Below are positions 33,201-44,310 of a stretch of DNA of 64,000 bases, in pieces. Numbering within the stretch: position 1 is the stretch's first letter; the number at the start of each line of letters is the position of its first letter. Both the position numbers and the translations under genes were made by a program. The stretch is from the NCBI GenBank assembly GCA_922989275.2, contig OV277867.1, positions 7,626,001-7,690,000 of the forward strand. The letters are read 5' to 3'. The notes under the pieces are model-generated. The model searched no databases. It was not told the origin of the DNA and saw only the letters and a list, made by a program, of their open reading frames with translations. Origin of the DNA: Gari tellinella (lineage: Eukaryota; Mollusca; Bivalvia; Cardiida; Psammobiidae).

Positions 33201-33830
33201 AGCACTTATATACAGTAACGGTTTACATCATCCCATGACAATTGTATAGAAGAAAGGTTAAAGAGGAATGGTAAAGCCATACTAGAACACGTGTTTAGAG
33301 GAAAGGTTAAAGCCATCCTATGGCACTTATATGGAGGACAGTAATATAGCAGAAATGTTAAAGCTATCCTATGGCATTCGATGGAAGAAAGGTTAAAGCC
33401 ATCCTGTAGCACTTATTTACACAAAAGGTAAAATCTATCCTATGGCACTTGTATAGAAGAAAGATTAAAGCCATACTTTTTCACTCATATAGAGGAGTGG
33501 TTAAAGCGATCCTATGGCACTTGTATAAAGGAAAGGTTAAAGCCATCCTATGTATAGAGAAAATTCAAGCCATTGTATATCACTGGTATAGAGGAAATGT
33601 TTAAGCCATCCTATGGGACTTATATATAGGAAAAGTATATGGAGGAAAGGTTAAAGCCACCCTATGTCACTTATATAGTGGAAAGGTTAAAACCATCATA
33701 TGTCACTTGTATAGAGGAAAGGTTAAAGCTTTCCTATGGCACTTATATAGTGGAAAGGCTAAAGCCATCTCATGGCACTTGTGTGGAGGCAAAGGCAAAG
33801 GTGTCCTATGATGTGATGGAAAAGAATAAA
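30236..33830. repeat. 36-bp minisatellite, main array
   Basis: The unit is about GAGGAAAGGTTAAAGCCATC, CTATGGCACTTGTATA (36 bp), with a 48-bp variant carrying AAAGTATATAGAGAA. Between 30573 and 31080 the variant recurs at intervals of 123 and 87, so there is a 210-bp higher-order unit (30573, 30783, 30993). The array then becomes irregular, with a second ordered part at 32640-33150. Because 36 is a multiple of 3, long frames open on both strands (up to 236 codons). I judge these artefacts, since no frame is kept across the array. Confidence 0.9.
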
Positions 33831-33839
33831 AACAGCCTA

Positions 33840-34838
33840 TTACTCATGTATGTGGAAAAGAGTACAGGTACCCTATGACTCTTATGTGAAGATAAAGACA
33901 TCCTTATGTGAAGAAAAGGATAAAGGCATTCAATGACTCTTATGTGGATGAAAGGATTAAGGCAAAAGGTATGATATTTATGTGGATGAATATGTTAAGA
34001 GATCTCATGATGCTTTTGTGGAGGAAAACATAAAGGAGGAAAACATAAAGGCACCTTATGATACTTATGTGGGGGAAACCGAAAGGCACCTCATGCAGAG
34101 GAAAACATAAAAATATCTTATGCATTTATGAGCAGGAAAATGTAAAGATTCCTTATGATGCTTATGTGGAGGAAAACTTAAAAACATCTTAATATAATGA
34201 TTATGTGTAGAAAATCTTAAATAAAGTCATCCTTTGACACTTATGAGGAGGAAAGTGTAAAGTCATCCTATGATGCTAATATGAGGATGAAAGTGTGAAA
34301 TCATTCTATGATGCTTATGTGGAGGAAAGCGTAAAGTCATCCTATGATGCTTATGAGGAGGAAAGTGTAAAGTCATTCTATGATGCTTATGAGGAGGAAA
34401 GTGTAAAGTCATTCTATGATGCTTATGAGGAGGAAAGTGTAAAGTCATTCTATGATGCTGATGAGGAGGAAAGTGTAAAGTCATTCTATGATGCTTATGA
34501 GGAGGAAAGTGTAAAGTCATTCTATGATGCTTATGTGGAGGAAAGCGTAAAGTCATTCTATGATGCTTATGTGGAGGAAAGCGTAAAGTCATCCTATGAG
34601 ATTATGTGGAAGAAAGCTTAAAGTTATCCTATGATGCTTATGAGGAGGAAAGCATAAAGTTATCCTATGATGCTTATGAGGAGGAAAGCATAAAGTTATC
34701 CTATGATGCTTATGAGGAGGAAAGTGTAAAGTCATTCTATGATGCTTATGAGGAGGAAAGTGTAAAAAGTCATCCTATGATGCTTATGAGGAGGAAAGCG
34801 TAAAGTCATCCTATGATGCTTTTGTGAATGGGAGATTA
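33840..34838. repeat. 36-bp minisatellite, diverged second array
   Basis: The unit is about GAGGAGGAAAGTGTAAAGTC, ATTCTATGATGCTTAT, clearly derived from the same ancestral unit as the main array. It is most regular at 34290-34830, where units are nearly identical. One plus frame repeats EESVKSFYDAYE and one minus frame repeats MTLHFPPHKHHR, which follows from the period and is not evidence of a gene. Confidence 0.9.
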
Positions 34839-34955
34839 AAGAAAAACTTACAGTTTAATTGTTCCACCTCATCATCTGCTTCTTTGGAATTTTGCTTCTT
34901 TTTACTGAAGCTGCTCTTTTTGGACTGAAAATAGAAATACTTGGTTTTTACCTGT

Positions 34956-35190
34956 TTAATTACCCAACAGATACACCTTTTTACACTTCTAAATAAAAAC
35001 AATCCCAAGCTAGGAAGTCCTAAATATAAAAGACATTTCCACTTCCATTCAAGATGGCAGCTGAAAGCAGGTTGAAAGTAAAGCAGAAAGTTCCTTCAGG
35101 AGATTTCTGTTTTACTTTCACCTAGCTTTAAACTGTCACCTATCTGTCATACAATAAGTTAGCAGTCTTGTTAGTGGTCGTAATAGAAAA
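34956..35190. mobile_element. E/B-type element, diverged
   Basis: GCAGGTTGAAAGTAAAGC with apex TTCCTTCAGGAGA. The right end AGTGGTCGTAATAGAAA points to family E. Confidence 0.5.
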
Positions 35191-35243
35191 AGAAATACAG
35201 AAACAAGTTGACCTACAGTTATACTCACATAAATCAGCAATGT

Positions 35244-35494
35244 TTAACCCTTTGAACCCTAGTCCCGCATATAGGCGTCCTTTTCAAACAGTGTACATAT
35301 GAATAGTAATCTTGTCCTGTGCAAACAGTGAAGACCCAGATCAGAGGGCTCCTTTCGGAGCCCTCTGATCAGGGTCTTCACTGTTTGTCATAATGCCAAA
35401 CATTGACAAAAACAACCCTTAAAAGTCAGAAATGGACTAGACTTAAATGGAAATTGGAATTGTCCATTTAAAGTTTCAGGGAGGAAAGAGTTAA
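35244..35494. mobile_element. D-type foldback element
   Basis: TTAACCCTTTGAACCCTAG to GGGAGGAAAGAGTTAA. Core 3 has apex GCTCCTTTCGGAGC. Confidence 0.8.
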
Positions 35495-35746
35495 GAAGCA
35501 TAACCCAAAACTCCATAGAAACACATTTTTACACATTTAATTTATTCCTCCACTAAAGAAAATAGTTCAAATTTATACAGTCACAAATATGTGACGTAAG
35601 AAATATTTTCTACAATCTAGTAGATGGTAGTATATAGCAGGCTGAAACTAAAGCACAATGGACCTTAATACACATTCTGCTTTACTTTCAAACTGCTTTA
35701 AGTTTATCTTCAAACCTAGAAACAGGCTATGGAGTAATGGGTCAAA
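35491..35746. mobile_element. B-type element adjoining a D element at a shared TTAA
   Basis: It starts at the TTAA that ends the D copy and closes with GGAGTAATGGGTCAA. The core is worn. Confidence 0.6.
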
Positions 35747-35953
35747 GATGCTGACAGGTCCTAGGAGAGAAAGTAATATTTTGCTAGGATATCAGATATC
35801 AGGGGGAGTAAACTTATAATGAAAGAACAATATTTCCTTCTTCATTTCTTATGTTGTGACTTCTTATAAAAATTCTCCTTGTAGAGATAATTCACATGAG
35901 ATGTCACAACATGAAGTATGATTGAGATCATGCAGTCTGCTATTATGAATCTC

Positions 35954-36208
35954 CAGGGCTGCCATTTCTCCGGATTTTTCTTAAATCTTCAGATTTTTTT
36001 TCTAGTTCATGGTAGCTTAAAGCAGGCTGAAAGTTTAGCAGAATGCGCCGTAAGGCACATTCTGCTTTACTTTCAGTCTGCTTTAAGCAGCTACGTGTCA
36101 ACAAAACTAGAAACAGGCTATGGGGAAAATGTACGATTGTACAATCGCACTTGAAAAATGCAAATTTGGGAATCTTAGGATTTTTTATGTCAACTTATGG
36201 CAGCCCTG
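35954..36208. mobile_element. L-type foldback element
   Basis: CAGGGCTGCCATTTCTCCGG to TTATGGCAGCCCTG. Target duplication AATCTC on both sides. Confidence 0.75.
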
Positions 36209-36407
36209 AATCTCTGAAAGAACCTTGACAGGTGTTTACACAACAACTGCTGAACAAGGTCTACACATTGTTTAATTCATGTGGGTGATACATGTACATT
36301 TGCAAATCATAGGTAAGTCTGTGATACAAATTATTTAACAATATTTGTTTTTTGTGTAACATACATTATTATTTTTGCAATATTGGTGAATCCAATACAC
36401 ATACATA

Positions 36408-36653
36408 CAGTGGAGAAAACGTTATTCTTTCCCGTTTAAAGGCAAACGTACGCAAAAGCAAAGCACTTAAACGTAAAAAAGTGCGACTTTTGGACAATTG
36501 TTATAATTCATGTTTATCTTGGTGGCTAACAGTTTGAAGCCTGATCAGACGCCGGGTTACCCGGCGTCTGATCTGGCTCCAAACTGTTTGCACTGCAAAT
36601 AATAGTTTTAGCGTAAACGCATTTATTGGGAAAGAATAACGTTTTTTCCACTG
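36408..36653. mobile_element. C-type foldback element
   Basis: CAGTGGAGAAAACGTTATTC to GAATAACGTTTTTTCCACTG between TA pairs. Core 1 is inside (GCCTGATCAGACGCCGGG), followed by AATAGTTTTAGCGTAAACG. This is the copy used to interpret the gene X intron. Confidence 0.8.
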
Positions 36654-36724
36654 TATATTATAAGCAATCTATTATCATTCCTCAACATAGAGCAGTAAAA
36701 CCTGCAAGCACTGCCCACTCAACT

Positions 36725-36888
36725 TTAACCCATTATCCAATAGCATGTTCCTAGGTTTGCAGGCGAGTGACTACTTAAAGCAGGTTAAAATTAAAGCAGA
36801 ATGCACCTTTATCTGCTTTATTTTTCACCTGATCTCTAGTAATCACATATCTTCAAAACTATTAACAGGCTATGGTGAAATGGGTTAA
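36725..36888. mobile_element. B-type element, shortened
   Basis: TTAACCCATTATCCAATAGC to GGTGAAATGGGTTAA with a reduced core. Confidence 0.6.
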
Positions 36889-36966
36889 TAACATCATTAA
36901 CGTTTTTTACTGCTCCTGTCATATTAAACTACAATGATCTCTGTTCTCAGATTCATTGACTTAGTA

Positions 36967-37126
36967 CAGTCGAACTTCAATATCTCGAACTCGGTTACAT
37001 CGAACATACCCGTATTTCAAAGTTAAAACGTATGTTCGACCTAACCGAGCATGAAACAATGCAGTTCATGTGTCGAACTATCGGATAATTTGAGTTAAGT
37101 GAGTTCGAGATATGCAAGTTTGACTG
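36967..37126. mobile_element. pogo-like foldback element
   Basis: CAGTCGAACTTCAATATCTC to GAGATATGCAAGTTTGACTG between TA pairs. The interior CATACCCGTATTTCAAAG is shared with 26932. Confidence 0.7.
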
Positions 37127-37330
37127 TACCTTATAAATACCTTTTTATGACTCTTATTTTCCTTACACTAAGCTAGGAAGCTCTGGAAATGTCACATGGA
37201 CAGCATTTCAAGTATTTTCCCAGATATAAGTTGTTAAAAGTTAATGTATCTTATCATACAAGTACTCAGTAAGCTTGTACGTATTTATTGCCATGTTGAA
37301 CTATATTGTTATTGTCTTGTACTAGTACAA

Positions 37331-37523
37331 CAGGGCTCCAGATAAGGGGAGTATTTCAAAAAAAAAAAATCTTTATTTCTGTATTAAACCCTATGGTGTG
37401 ACTACTCATTAGAATCGTCTCTTCGAGACAATTCTAATGAGAAGTCACACCATAAGATTTAGTGGTAATGAGAGAGAAAATGCATGATTTTCTTAATTTT
37501 ACTCCCTCTTATCTGGAACCCTG
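37331..37523. mobile_element. J-type foldback element with 6-bp duplication
   Basis: CAGGGCTCCAGATAAGGGG to TTATCTGGAACCCTG. GTACAA on both sides. Confidence 0.8.
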
Positions 37524-37633
37524 GTACAATTTATTAAATACTGTTCAATAGAGAACTCAAAAGCAGATTTTAGTTCAGGTGGTAACTTTATGTTACTATA
37601 AGGATCAAAATTCACAATAAACATTGTCTTAAC

Positions 37634-37826
37634 CAGGGCTCCAGATAAGAGGGAGTAAACTGACGAAAACCAATATTTTTTCACTCATTTCAGCATCAAA
37701 TCCTATGGTGTCACTACTCATTAAAATTGTCTCTGTGAGACGGAGACAATTCTAATGAGTAGTTACACCATAGGGTCTAATGCAAAAATAAAGATTTTAG
37801 TATTTGAAATACTTCCCTTACTCTGC
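37634..37826. mobile_element. J-type element, right end damaged
   Basis: CAGGGCTCCAGATAAGAGG start. The right end reads CCCTTACTCTG, with a short internal deletion. Confidence 0.65.
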
Positions 37827-38066
37827 ATTACCTCATTGAAAACTAGTGACACATATACACATCCTTTATATACAGTGTACCTGTAAAGAGTACACATGTT
37901 CTATGCCAACAGTGTAGACCCAGATCCTATGGTGGCAATGATTAATTGTGATATTGTAAATGATCGAGTATATTTTATACAAATGTTGGTGTAGTGTTTT
38001 ATACAGGTGGCAGTAAAGCACTATTCTTTCCTATTGAATTCCAAAGCAAACACTTTGAGGTCTGGG

Positions 38067-38212
38067 TCCGAGGTTATAAAGCTTTTGACTTGAGTCTAAA
38101 GTCATTCTCAAGCATTTGATTGGTTAGATTTGAGCCTAGGCTCAAATCTGACCAATCAAATGCTTGAGAACACACTCAGACTCAACTAAAACGCTTTATA
38201 ACCTCGGAGCCA
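38067..38212. mobile_element. K-type foldback element
   Basis: CCGAGGTTATAAAGCTTTTG to CTTTATAACCTCGGA. A long perfect stem with a TTTGAGCCTAGGCTCAAA centre. Confidence 0.7.
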
Positions 38213-38276
38213 GACTTTTTTACTTTCATGTCCAATATGGCTCCAAACATTGCTGTTTTAAAAAAAATATTTTGTA

Positions 38277-38475
38277 ATCTTTGCATTCTGGGTAATTGTT
38301 TCGTCTACAACAGTTGTTGTCCGATACTAAAATAGAATTTTCAAAACTTCTTTTAAATTCAGGGTCAGAATGGCAAACATTTGGATCCTAATGAGACGCC
38401 GTGTTTTACAGCTGGATCCAAACTGTTTGCAAAGGTGATCACTCTGGCAGTCATATCCGCTTCAAGCATGGTAGG
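38277..38475. mobile_element. A-type element, core arm deleted
   Basis: CTTTGCATTCTGGGTAATTG start and core 1 left arm to GACGCCGTGT. The right arm is shortened to CTGGATCCAAACTG. Confidence 0.6.
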
Positions 38476-38610
38476 AGCTATATAATAGACATTGCTGTGT
38501 TTTACATTTTATTGCAGAATAATAATTTTTGAATAAGGAAAAGGTTGAAAAGGCAATATTGTAAGAGAAATGCTTAACTCACATTACTCCCTAAACACAC
38601 CTTTTTACAC

Positions 38611-38822
38611 TAACCCTTAGCCCGCCAAATAAATTGTCGTCTGCTATATTTCTCGTCTGCTTCAAGTTTCAAAGTGCTTCAAAGTTTCTCAAAATTGCTG
38701 AAAATGTTGTCCGAGTGTCAAACAGCTTGGATCCGGATGAGACGCCGAGTTACTCGGCGTCTCATCCGGATCCAAGCTGTTTGCATATGGAGCTATAGTC
38801 ATGAGTGGCAGTCTAAGGGTTG
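38611..38822. mobile_element. G-type foldback element, inverted
   Basis: CTAACCCTTAGCCCGCC to GGCAGTCTAAGGGTTGA. The core 1 palindrome is perfect. Confidence 0.75.
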
Positions 38823-39068
38823 ACCCATAGCATGTTTCTAGTTTTGAAGACATATGACCACTTATATAGTTAAAGCAGGTTAAAGTAAAGTAGAATGTGC
38901 ATTAAGGCACATTCTACTTTACTTTCTGAGCCTGCTTTAAGCCACTATCTGGTTAGGATATAGAAAATATTTCTTACGACGAATATTCTTTACTACATAA
39001 ACTATTTTCTTTACTGGAGGAAATACTTCCAAGGAATAGAAAGGCATATTTATAGAGTAATTGGTTAG
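38819..39068. mobile_element. B-type element
   Basis: TTGACCCATAGCATGTTTC to AGAGTAATTGGTTA. The core apex is GTGCATTAAGGCAC. Confidence 0.6.
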
Positions 39069-39240
39069 AGCAGGTTGGAAGAAAAGCAGAAATCACCTTC
39101 TGCTTTACTTTCAGCCTGCTTTAATCTACTATCTGCTTGGATATAGAAATTTTTTCGTATGGTACATGTTCATGACTGTATAAATTGAAACTATTTTCTT
39201 CAATTGAGGAAAAAAGCTGAATGTGCTAAAAGGCAATAGG
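39068..39240. mobile_element. B-type element, left end missing
   Basis: AGCAGGTTGGAAGAAAAGC core with its right arm. It is followed by a 30-bp C-type end (AAAGAATGATG, TTCGCCACTG). Confidence 0.55.
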
Positions 39241-39268
39241 AAAGAATGATGTTTCGCCACTGTAAATG

Positions 39269-39461
39269 CAGGGCTCCAGGTAAGAGGGGGTAAACTGAAC
39301 TAATAAAACATTTTCTCACTCATTTTAGCACCAAATCCTATGGTGTTACTACTCATTAGAATCGTCTCGAAGAGATGATTCTAATGAGTAGTGACACCAT
39401 AGGGTTTAAAGCAAAAATAAGGATTTTAGTTTTTGAAATACTCCCCTTATCTGGAGCTCTG
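39269..39461. mobile_element. J-type foldback element with duplication
   Basis: CAGGGCTCCAGGTAAGAGG to CTTATCTGGAGCTCTG. TAAATG on both sides. Confidence 0.75.
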
Positions 39462-39481
39462 TAAATGTGAAAGATATTAGG

Positions 39482-39661
39482 TTATATCTGATAATAACTG
39501 GGGGTGTATTCTTTTCTAGTCACCAATGTTCTCAGTCCCATCGTGGCATACATGACATTTGCAATCGTCTTCCAATGTTTTCTGCCCTTTGATGTTGGAG
39601 AATCATAGTCCTCAATAACTATTGAAACAGGGCAGATTGCCTCGTCCCTCGAGATTCTTCT
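39482..39661 (-). CDS. Candidate last exon of gene X
   Basis: On the minus strand the acceptor TTTTGTTGGTAATCAG ends at 39662. The frame then runs 59 codons to TAA at 39482. The peptide starts RRISRDEAICPVSIVIEDYD, continues SPTSKGRKHWKTIANVMYAT and ends TPSYYQI. It enters in phase 0, which fits the big gene X exon if the donor there is TAT|GTAGGT. The DYDSPTS and basic-tryptophan (GRKHWK) style is like the upstream gene X exon (NPSTIRGMWRKAF). The intron would be about 6 kb and full of repeats. A donor at TTG|GTGACT is possible, so it may not be terminal. Confidence 0.4.
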   Translation of the reverse strand, partial: RRISRDEAICPVSIVIEDYDSPTSKGRKHWKTIANVMYATMGLRTLVTRKEYTPSYYQI

Positions 39662-39711
39662 CTGATTACCAACAAAACAGTACATTTATAGTAACAGTTA
39701 AGTTTATATTC

Positions 39712-40376
39712 ACCCATTACCACATATAGACCTGTTTCTAGTTTTAAAGAAAGATGATCACTTAAAGTAAGTTGAAAGTAAAGCAGAATGCGCCTTAAGG
39801 CGAATTCTGCTTTACTTTCAGCCTGCTTTAAGCTAGTACTTGCTAAAATATAAAAAAGTATTTCTTTAGGTATATGTTTATGACTGTATAAATTGAAATT
39901 ATTGTCTTCAGTGGAGGAATAAATTAAAGGCGTATTTATTGGGGAATGGGTTAAGGCACATTCTGCTTAAATTTCAGCCTGCTTTAACCCATTACCCCAT
40001 AGCCTGTTTTTATTTTTGAAAGTAGTTAACCACTTAAAGCAGATTAAAAGTAAAGCAGAATGCGCCTTAAGGCGCATTCTGCTTTACTTTCAGTCTCCTT
40101 TAAGCTATTATCTGCTAGAATATAGGAAATATTTCTTATGATTCTTATTTGTAACAGTATAAGTTGGAACTATTTTCTTCAATGGATGAATAAATTAAAG
40201 GCGTAAAAAGGCATATTTATGGGGTAAGGGTTAATCTACCATCTGTTAGGATATAGAAAGTATTTCTTATGGTACATATTCATGACTGTACACATTGAAG
40301 CTATTTTTATCAGTGGAGGAATATTAATAAATTAATTATGTTAAGTGCTTATATTTGGAGTAATGGGTTAAACAAT
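39712..40376. mobile_element. Cluster of B-type elements, some nested
   Basis: Four B pieces in a row: 39712-39955, a split outer piece at 39952-39990 (TTAAGGCACATTCTGC), a full copy at about 39988-40235, and a right half to GAGTAATGGGTTAA at 40372. Several share TTAA junctions. Confidence 0.65.
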
Positions 40377-40422
40377 CACCTGCTTTTTGAAATCTATTTT
40401 CAAATTGATAATACAGCAAGAA

Positions 40423-42655
40423 CAAGAGTTGTTAGATAGACAACAAAGCTCGCCACCGGCACCTTTAGAAACTTAAAAGCACACTCAAGGTCACAGAGGT
40501 CAACCTTTTTGCTGCATGGAAAGGTCTTGTCCATATACACTGGCAAATCAAATATGAAAATAACACCTCAAGGGACATAGGAATTATAAGCATTTTTGAA
40601 ACCTAAACGCAGATTTCGAAACCTAAAACCTTTCGCGACCTTAGTTCAAGGTCAAGGACACTGGGCAAATTTTTTTGCATGCATGGAAAGGTTGTGTCCA
40701 TATACACATGCATGCCAAATAGGAAAGAAATATCTCAATTGATATATGAAGAAATTTTGAGAAACCTAAACGCAGACTTTGAAACCTAAACACTGGTCCT
40801 AAGTTCAAGGTCAAGGTCAGAGGGCTCAAACATTTTGCATGTAAGGAAAGATGTTGTCCATATACACATGCAAACTGAATATGAAAGGAATATTTCAATG
40901 GACATAGGAGTAATAAAAATTTTGAGAAACCAAAACACAGATTTCGAAAACTAAGCATGGGCCTTAAGTTCAAGTTAAGGTCACAGGGGTCTAAATTTTG
41001 CTGTGCCTGAAAAGGTCTTGTCCATATACACACATAAACCAACTATGAAAGCAATACCTCAAGGGACATAGAAGTAAAAGGCATTTTTCAAAACCTAAAC
41101 ACAGGCCCTAAGTTCAAGGTCACAAGGGTCCAAATTTATCTGTGCATGGAAAGGTCTTGTCCATATACACACACATACCAACTATGAAAGCAATACCTCA
41201 AAGGATATAGAAGTTAAAGGCATTTTTCGAAACCTAAATGCAGATTTCAAAACCTAAACACAGGCTCTTAGTTCAAGGTCAAGGTCACAGGGGTCTAAAT
41301 TTTTCTGTGCATCGAAAGGTAATGCCCATATACACATACATACCAACTATGAAAGCAATACCTCAAAGGACATAGAAGTTAAAGACATTTTTCTAAACCT
41401 AAACACAGATTTCGAAACCTAAACACAGGCCCTTAGTTCAAGGTCAAGGTCACAGGGGTCTAAATTTTTCTGTACATGTAAAGGTCTTGTCCATATACAC
41501 ATACACACCAACTATGAAAGCAATACCTCAAGGGACATAGAAGTTAAAGGCATTTTTTTCTAAACCGAAACACAGATTTCGAAACCTAAACGCAGGCCCT
41601 AAGTTCAAGGTCAAGGTCACAGGGGTCAAACTTTGTCTGTGCATGGAAAGGTCTTGTCCATATACACACACATACCAACTATGGAAGCAATACCTCAAGG
41701 GACATAGAAGTTAAAGGCATTTTTCGAAACCTAAACACAGATTTCAAAACCTAAACGCAGGCCCTAAGTTCAAGGTCAAGGTCACAGGGGTCTAAATTAT
41801 TCTGAGCATGGAAAGGTCTTGTCTATATACACACACATACCAACAATGGAAGCAATACCTCAAAGGATATAGAAGTTAAAGGCATTTTTCTAAACCTAAA
41901 CACAGATTTCGAAACCTAAACACAGGCCCTAAGTTCAAGGTCAAGGTCACAGGGGTCTAAATTTTTCTTTGCATGGAAAGGTCTTGTCCATATACACATA
42001 CATACCAACTATGAAAGTAATACCTCAAGGAAAATAGAAGTTAAAGGCATTTTTCTAAACTTTAACACAGATTTCGAAACCAAAACGCAGGCCCTTAGTT
42101 CAAGGTCAAGGTCACAGGGGTCAAAATTTGTCTGTGCATGGAAAGGTCTTGTCCATATACACACACATACCAACTATGAAAGCAATACCTCAAGGGACAT
42201 AGAAGTTACAGGCATTTTTTTTTAAACCTAAACGCAGATTTCGAAACCTAAACACAGGCCCTAAGTTCAAGGTCAAGGTCACAGGGGTCTAAATTTTTCT
42301 CTGAGCATGGAAAGGTCTTGTCTATATACACACACATACCGACTATGGAAGCAATACCTTAAGGGATATAGAAGTTAAAGGCATTTTTAGAAACCTAAAC
42401 GCAGATTTCGAAACCTAAACGCAGGCCCTAAGTTCAAGGTCAAGGTCACAGGGGTCAAACAATTTCTGTGCATGGAAAGGTCTTGTCCATATACACACAC
42501 ATACCAACTATGAAAGCAGTACCTCAAGGGACATAGAAGTTATAGACATTTTCTTAAAATTGTTTACGCCGTTCACGCCGACGCCGACGACAACGACGAC
42601 TACACCGGGGGTATTGCAATAGCTCGTCATGTACTACGTACAGGCGAGCTAAAAA
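40423..42655. mobile_element. Q-type element with a 165-bp tandem array
   Basis: It starts CAAGAGTTGTTAGATAGAC then CTCGCCACCGG, and ends with a hairpin AGCTCGTC ... GGCGAGCTAAAA after a GACGACGACG-like stretch. Inside are about 12 tandem units of 160-168 bp, each with TTCAAGGTCAAGGTCAC, AAAGGTCTTGTCCATATAC and ATACCTCAAGGGACATAG. The terminal hairpin followed by TAAAA and the internal array suggest a Helitron-like non-autonomous element; this class is inference. Confidence 0.6.
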
Positions 42656-43003
42656 CATATCAGCCTTGCAATGACAAAACCTGCCTTTTTATAAATTTTT
42701 TCCAAACAGGGTAGATCAAGTCTAGTTGCTGCTTTCTTTGACAGAGCGGCTGGCCTTAATATACTCTGTTTGACACCCACAATTATCTAAAGCATCGTAT
42801 TTAGCACTATTAAATATGGTATTTGGCAGTGTAGACCAAACACATATATACAGAGCCTGGGATGACAAGGATGCTTTGTCTTTTCATTGTTGCAATTCAG
42901 TAAGGCAGGTTTTGTCATAGCACAGCTCATATATTTTTCACAGAAATGACATTGGCCTTGCACAAAGCAACACACTCTGTTGTCTATAAGCTTCCATATT
43001 TGG
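42656..43003. other. Unique stretch, no supported gene
   Basis: A plus-strand reading after TTTTTTCCAAACAG gives 26 open codons and then a stop; a minus frame of 94 codons overlaps. Neither has a convincing exon structure. Confidence 0.3.
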
Positions 43004-43254
43004 TTAACCCTTTCAACCCTAGTCCCGCATATTGGCGTTCTTTTCAAACAGTATACATGTGAAAAGTGCACTTATCCTATGCAAACAGTGAATACCCAGA
43101 TCAGAGGGCTCCTTATGGAGCCCTCTGATCTGGGTCTTCACTGTTTGTCAGAATGAAAAACATTGACAAAAACAACCCTTAAAAATCAGAAATGGACTAT
43201 AATCAAATGGAAACTGGGGTTGTCCATTTTAAGTTTCAGGGAGGAAAGAGTTAA
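43004..43254. mobile_element. D-type foldback element
   Basis: TTAACCCTTTCAACCCTAG to GGGAGGAAAGAGTTAA with core 3, apex GCTCCTTATGGAGC. Confidence 0.8.
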
Positions 43255-43537
43255 GTTAACTATTTGCCATGTTGCACAGGCATATCTCCTATCGTTGAAA
43301 CAAGATGCCTGTCAAATTACACACCAGTTCTAATAACCAGGGATGTTTGATGGACAACATTTACAACGCCTACTATCTAATCTATTTAAGTCATTCAGTG
43401 ATGAGTTAGAATGTCACAAGAGTCAACAGATTCCGTAATTTGGATTTCTGGTACTGAACACAAAACTAGAAACAGGGTACAAGGTAAACAGTTAATACAG
43501 GTGGTTTAAGAATAAAGGATTTAACTAATCTTTTGAC

Positions 43538-43786
43538 TTAACCCTTTGAACCCTAGTCACGCATATAGACATCCTTTCCAAACAGTGTATGTGAATATTA
43601 CACTTGTCCTGTGCAAACAGTGAAGACCCAGATCAGAGGGCTCCAAAAGGAGCCCTCTGATCAGGGTCTTCACTGTTTGTCATAATGCCAAACATTGACA
43701 AAAACAACTCTTAAAAGTCAGAAATGGACTAGACTAAAAAGGAAAATGGAATTATCTATTTAAAGTTTCAGGGAGGAAAGAGTTAA
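43538..43786. mobile_element. D-type foldback element
   Basis: TTAACCCTTTGAACCCTAG to GGGAGGAAAGAGTTAA. Apex GCTCCAAAAGGAGC. Confidence 0.8.
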
Positions 43787-43888
43787 GAGGCCAACTTAGC
43801 TAACTATATGTATTTGTTATGCACATACAGTCTCCATGTTCGCCGGCACTGTGTTTTGTGTATATAATCATAATATAATATTATTCTT

Positions 43889-44310
43889 AACTCTTGCAAA
43901 ACTAAGTAACTCTTGTGGGTTATTAGATTCACTTGTGGATCATTTTAGTTAAAAAAATATGAATCAGTCTACTTGAAATTCTGTGTATTTTAAATAAATA
44001 TTGCTCTAAATAAGTAAACAGTGTAGACTCTGATCAAAGGGCTCCTACACTGTTTGCATAATTATGCAATGAGTATATTTTAACCCTTAGCCTGCCACTC
44101 ACGACTATAGCTCCATATGCAAACAGCTTGGATCCGGATGAGACGCCGAGTAACTCGGCGTCTCATCCGGATCCAAGCTGTTTGACACTCGGACAACATT
44201 TTCAGCAATTTTGAGCAACTTTGAAACTTGAAGCAGACGAGAAATATAGCAGACGACAATTTATTTGGCGGGTTAAGAGTTAAACATGTCCATGGTGTTG
44301 AAAGAGTTAA
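43889..44310. mobile_element. D2-type element interrupted by a G element
   Basis: Left arm AACTCTTGCAAAACTAAG then GTGGGTTATTAGATTCAC and a short core 3. The right arm TCCATGGTGTTGAAAGAGTTAA resumes after the G element. The intact relative, inside the gene X intron, has TCTATGGTGTTAAAAGAG. Confidence 0.65.
44080..44283. mobile_element. G-type element nested in D2
   Basis: TTAACCCTTAGCCTGCCACT to GGTTAAGAGTTAA with TTAA on both sides. Confidence 0.75.

Noticed and set aside
42700..42790. Plus-strand exon after TTTTTTCCAAACAG
   Set aside because: Only 26 codons before a stop, and no donor. The Walker-like look (GRSSLVAAFF) lacks the Lys and is too short to support.
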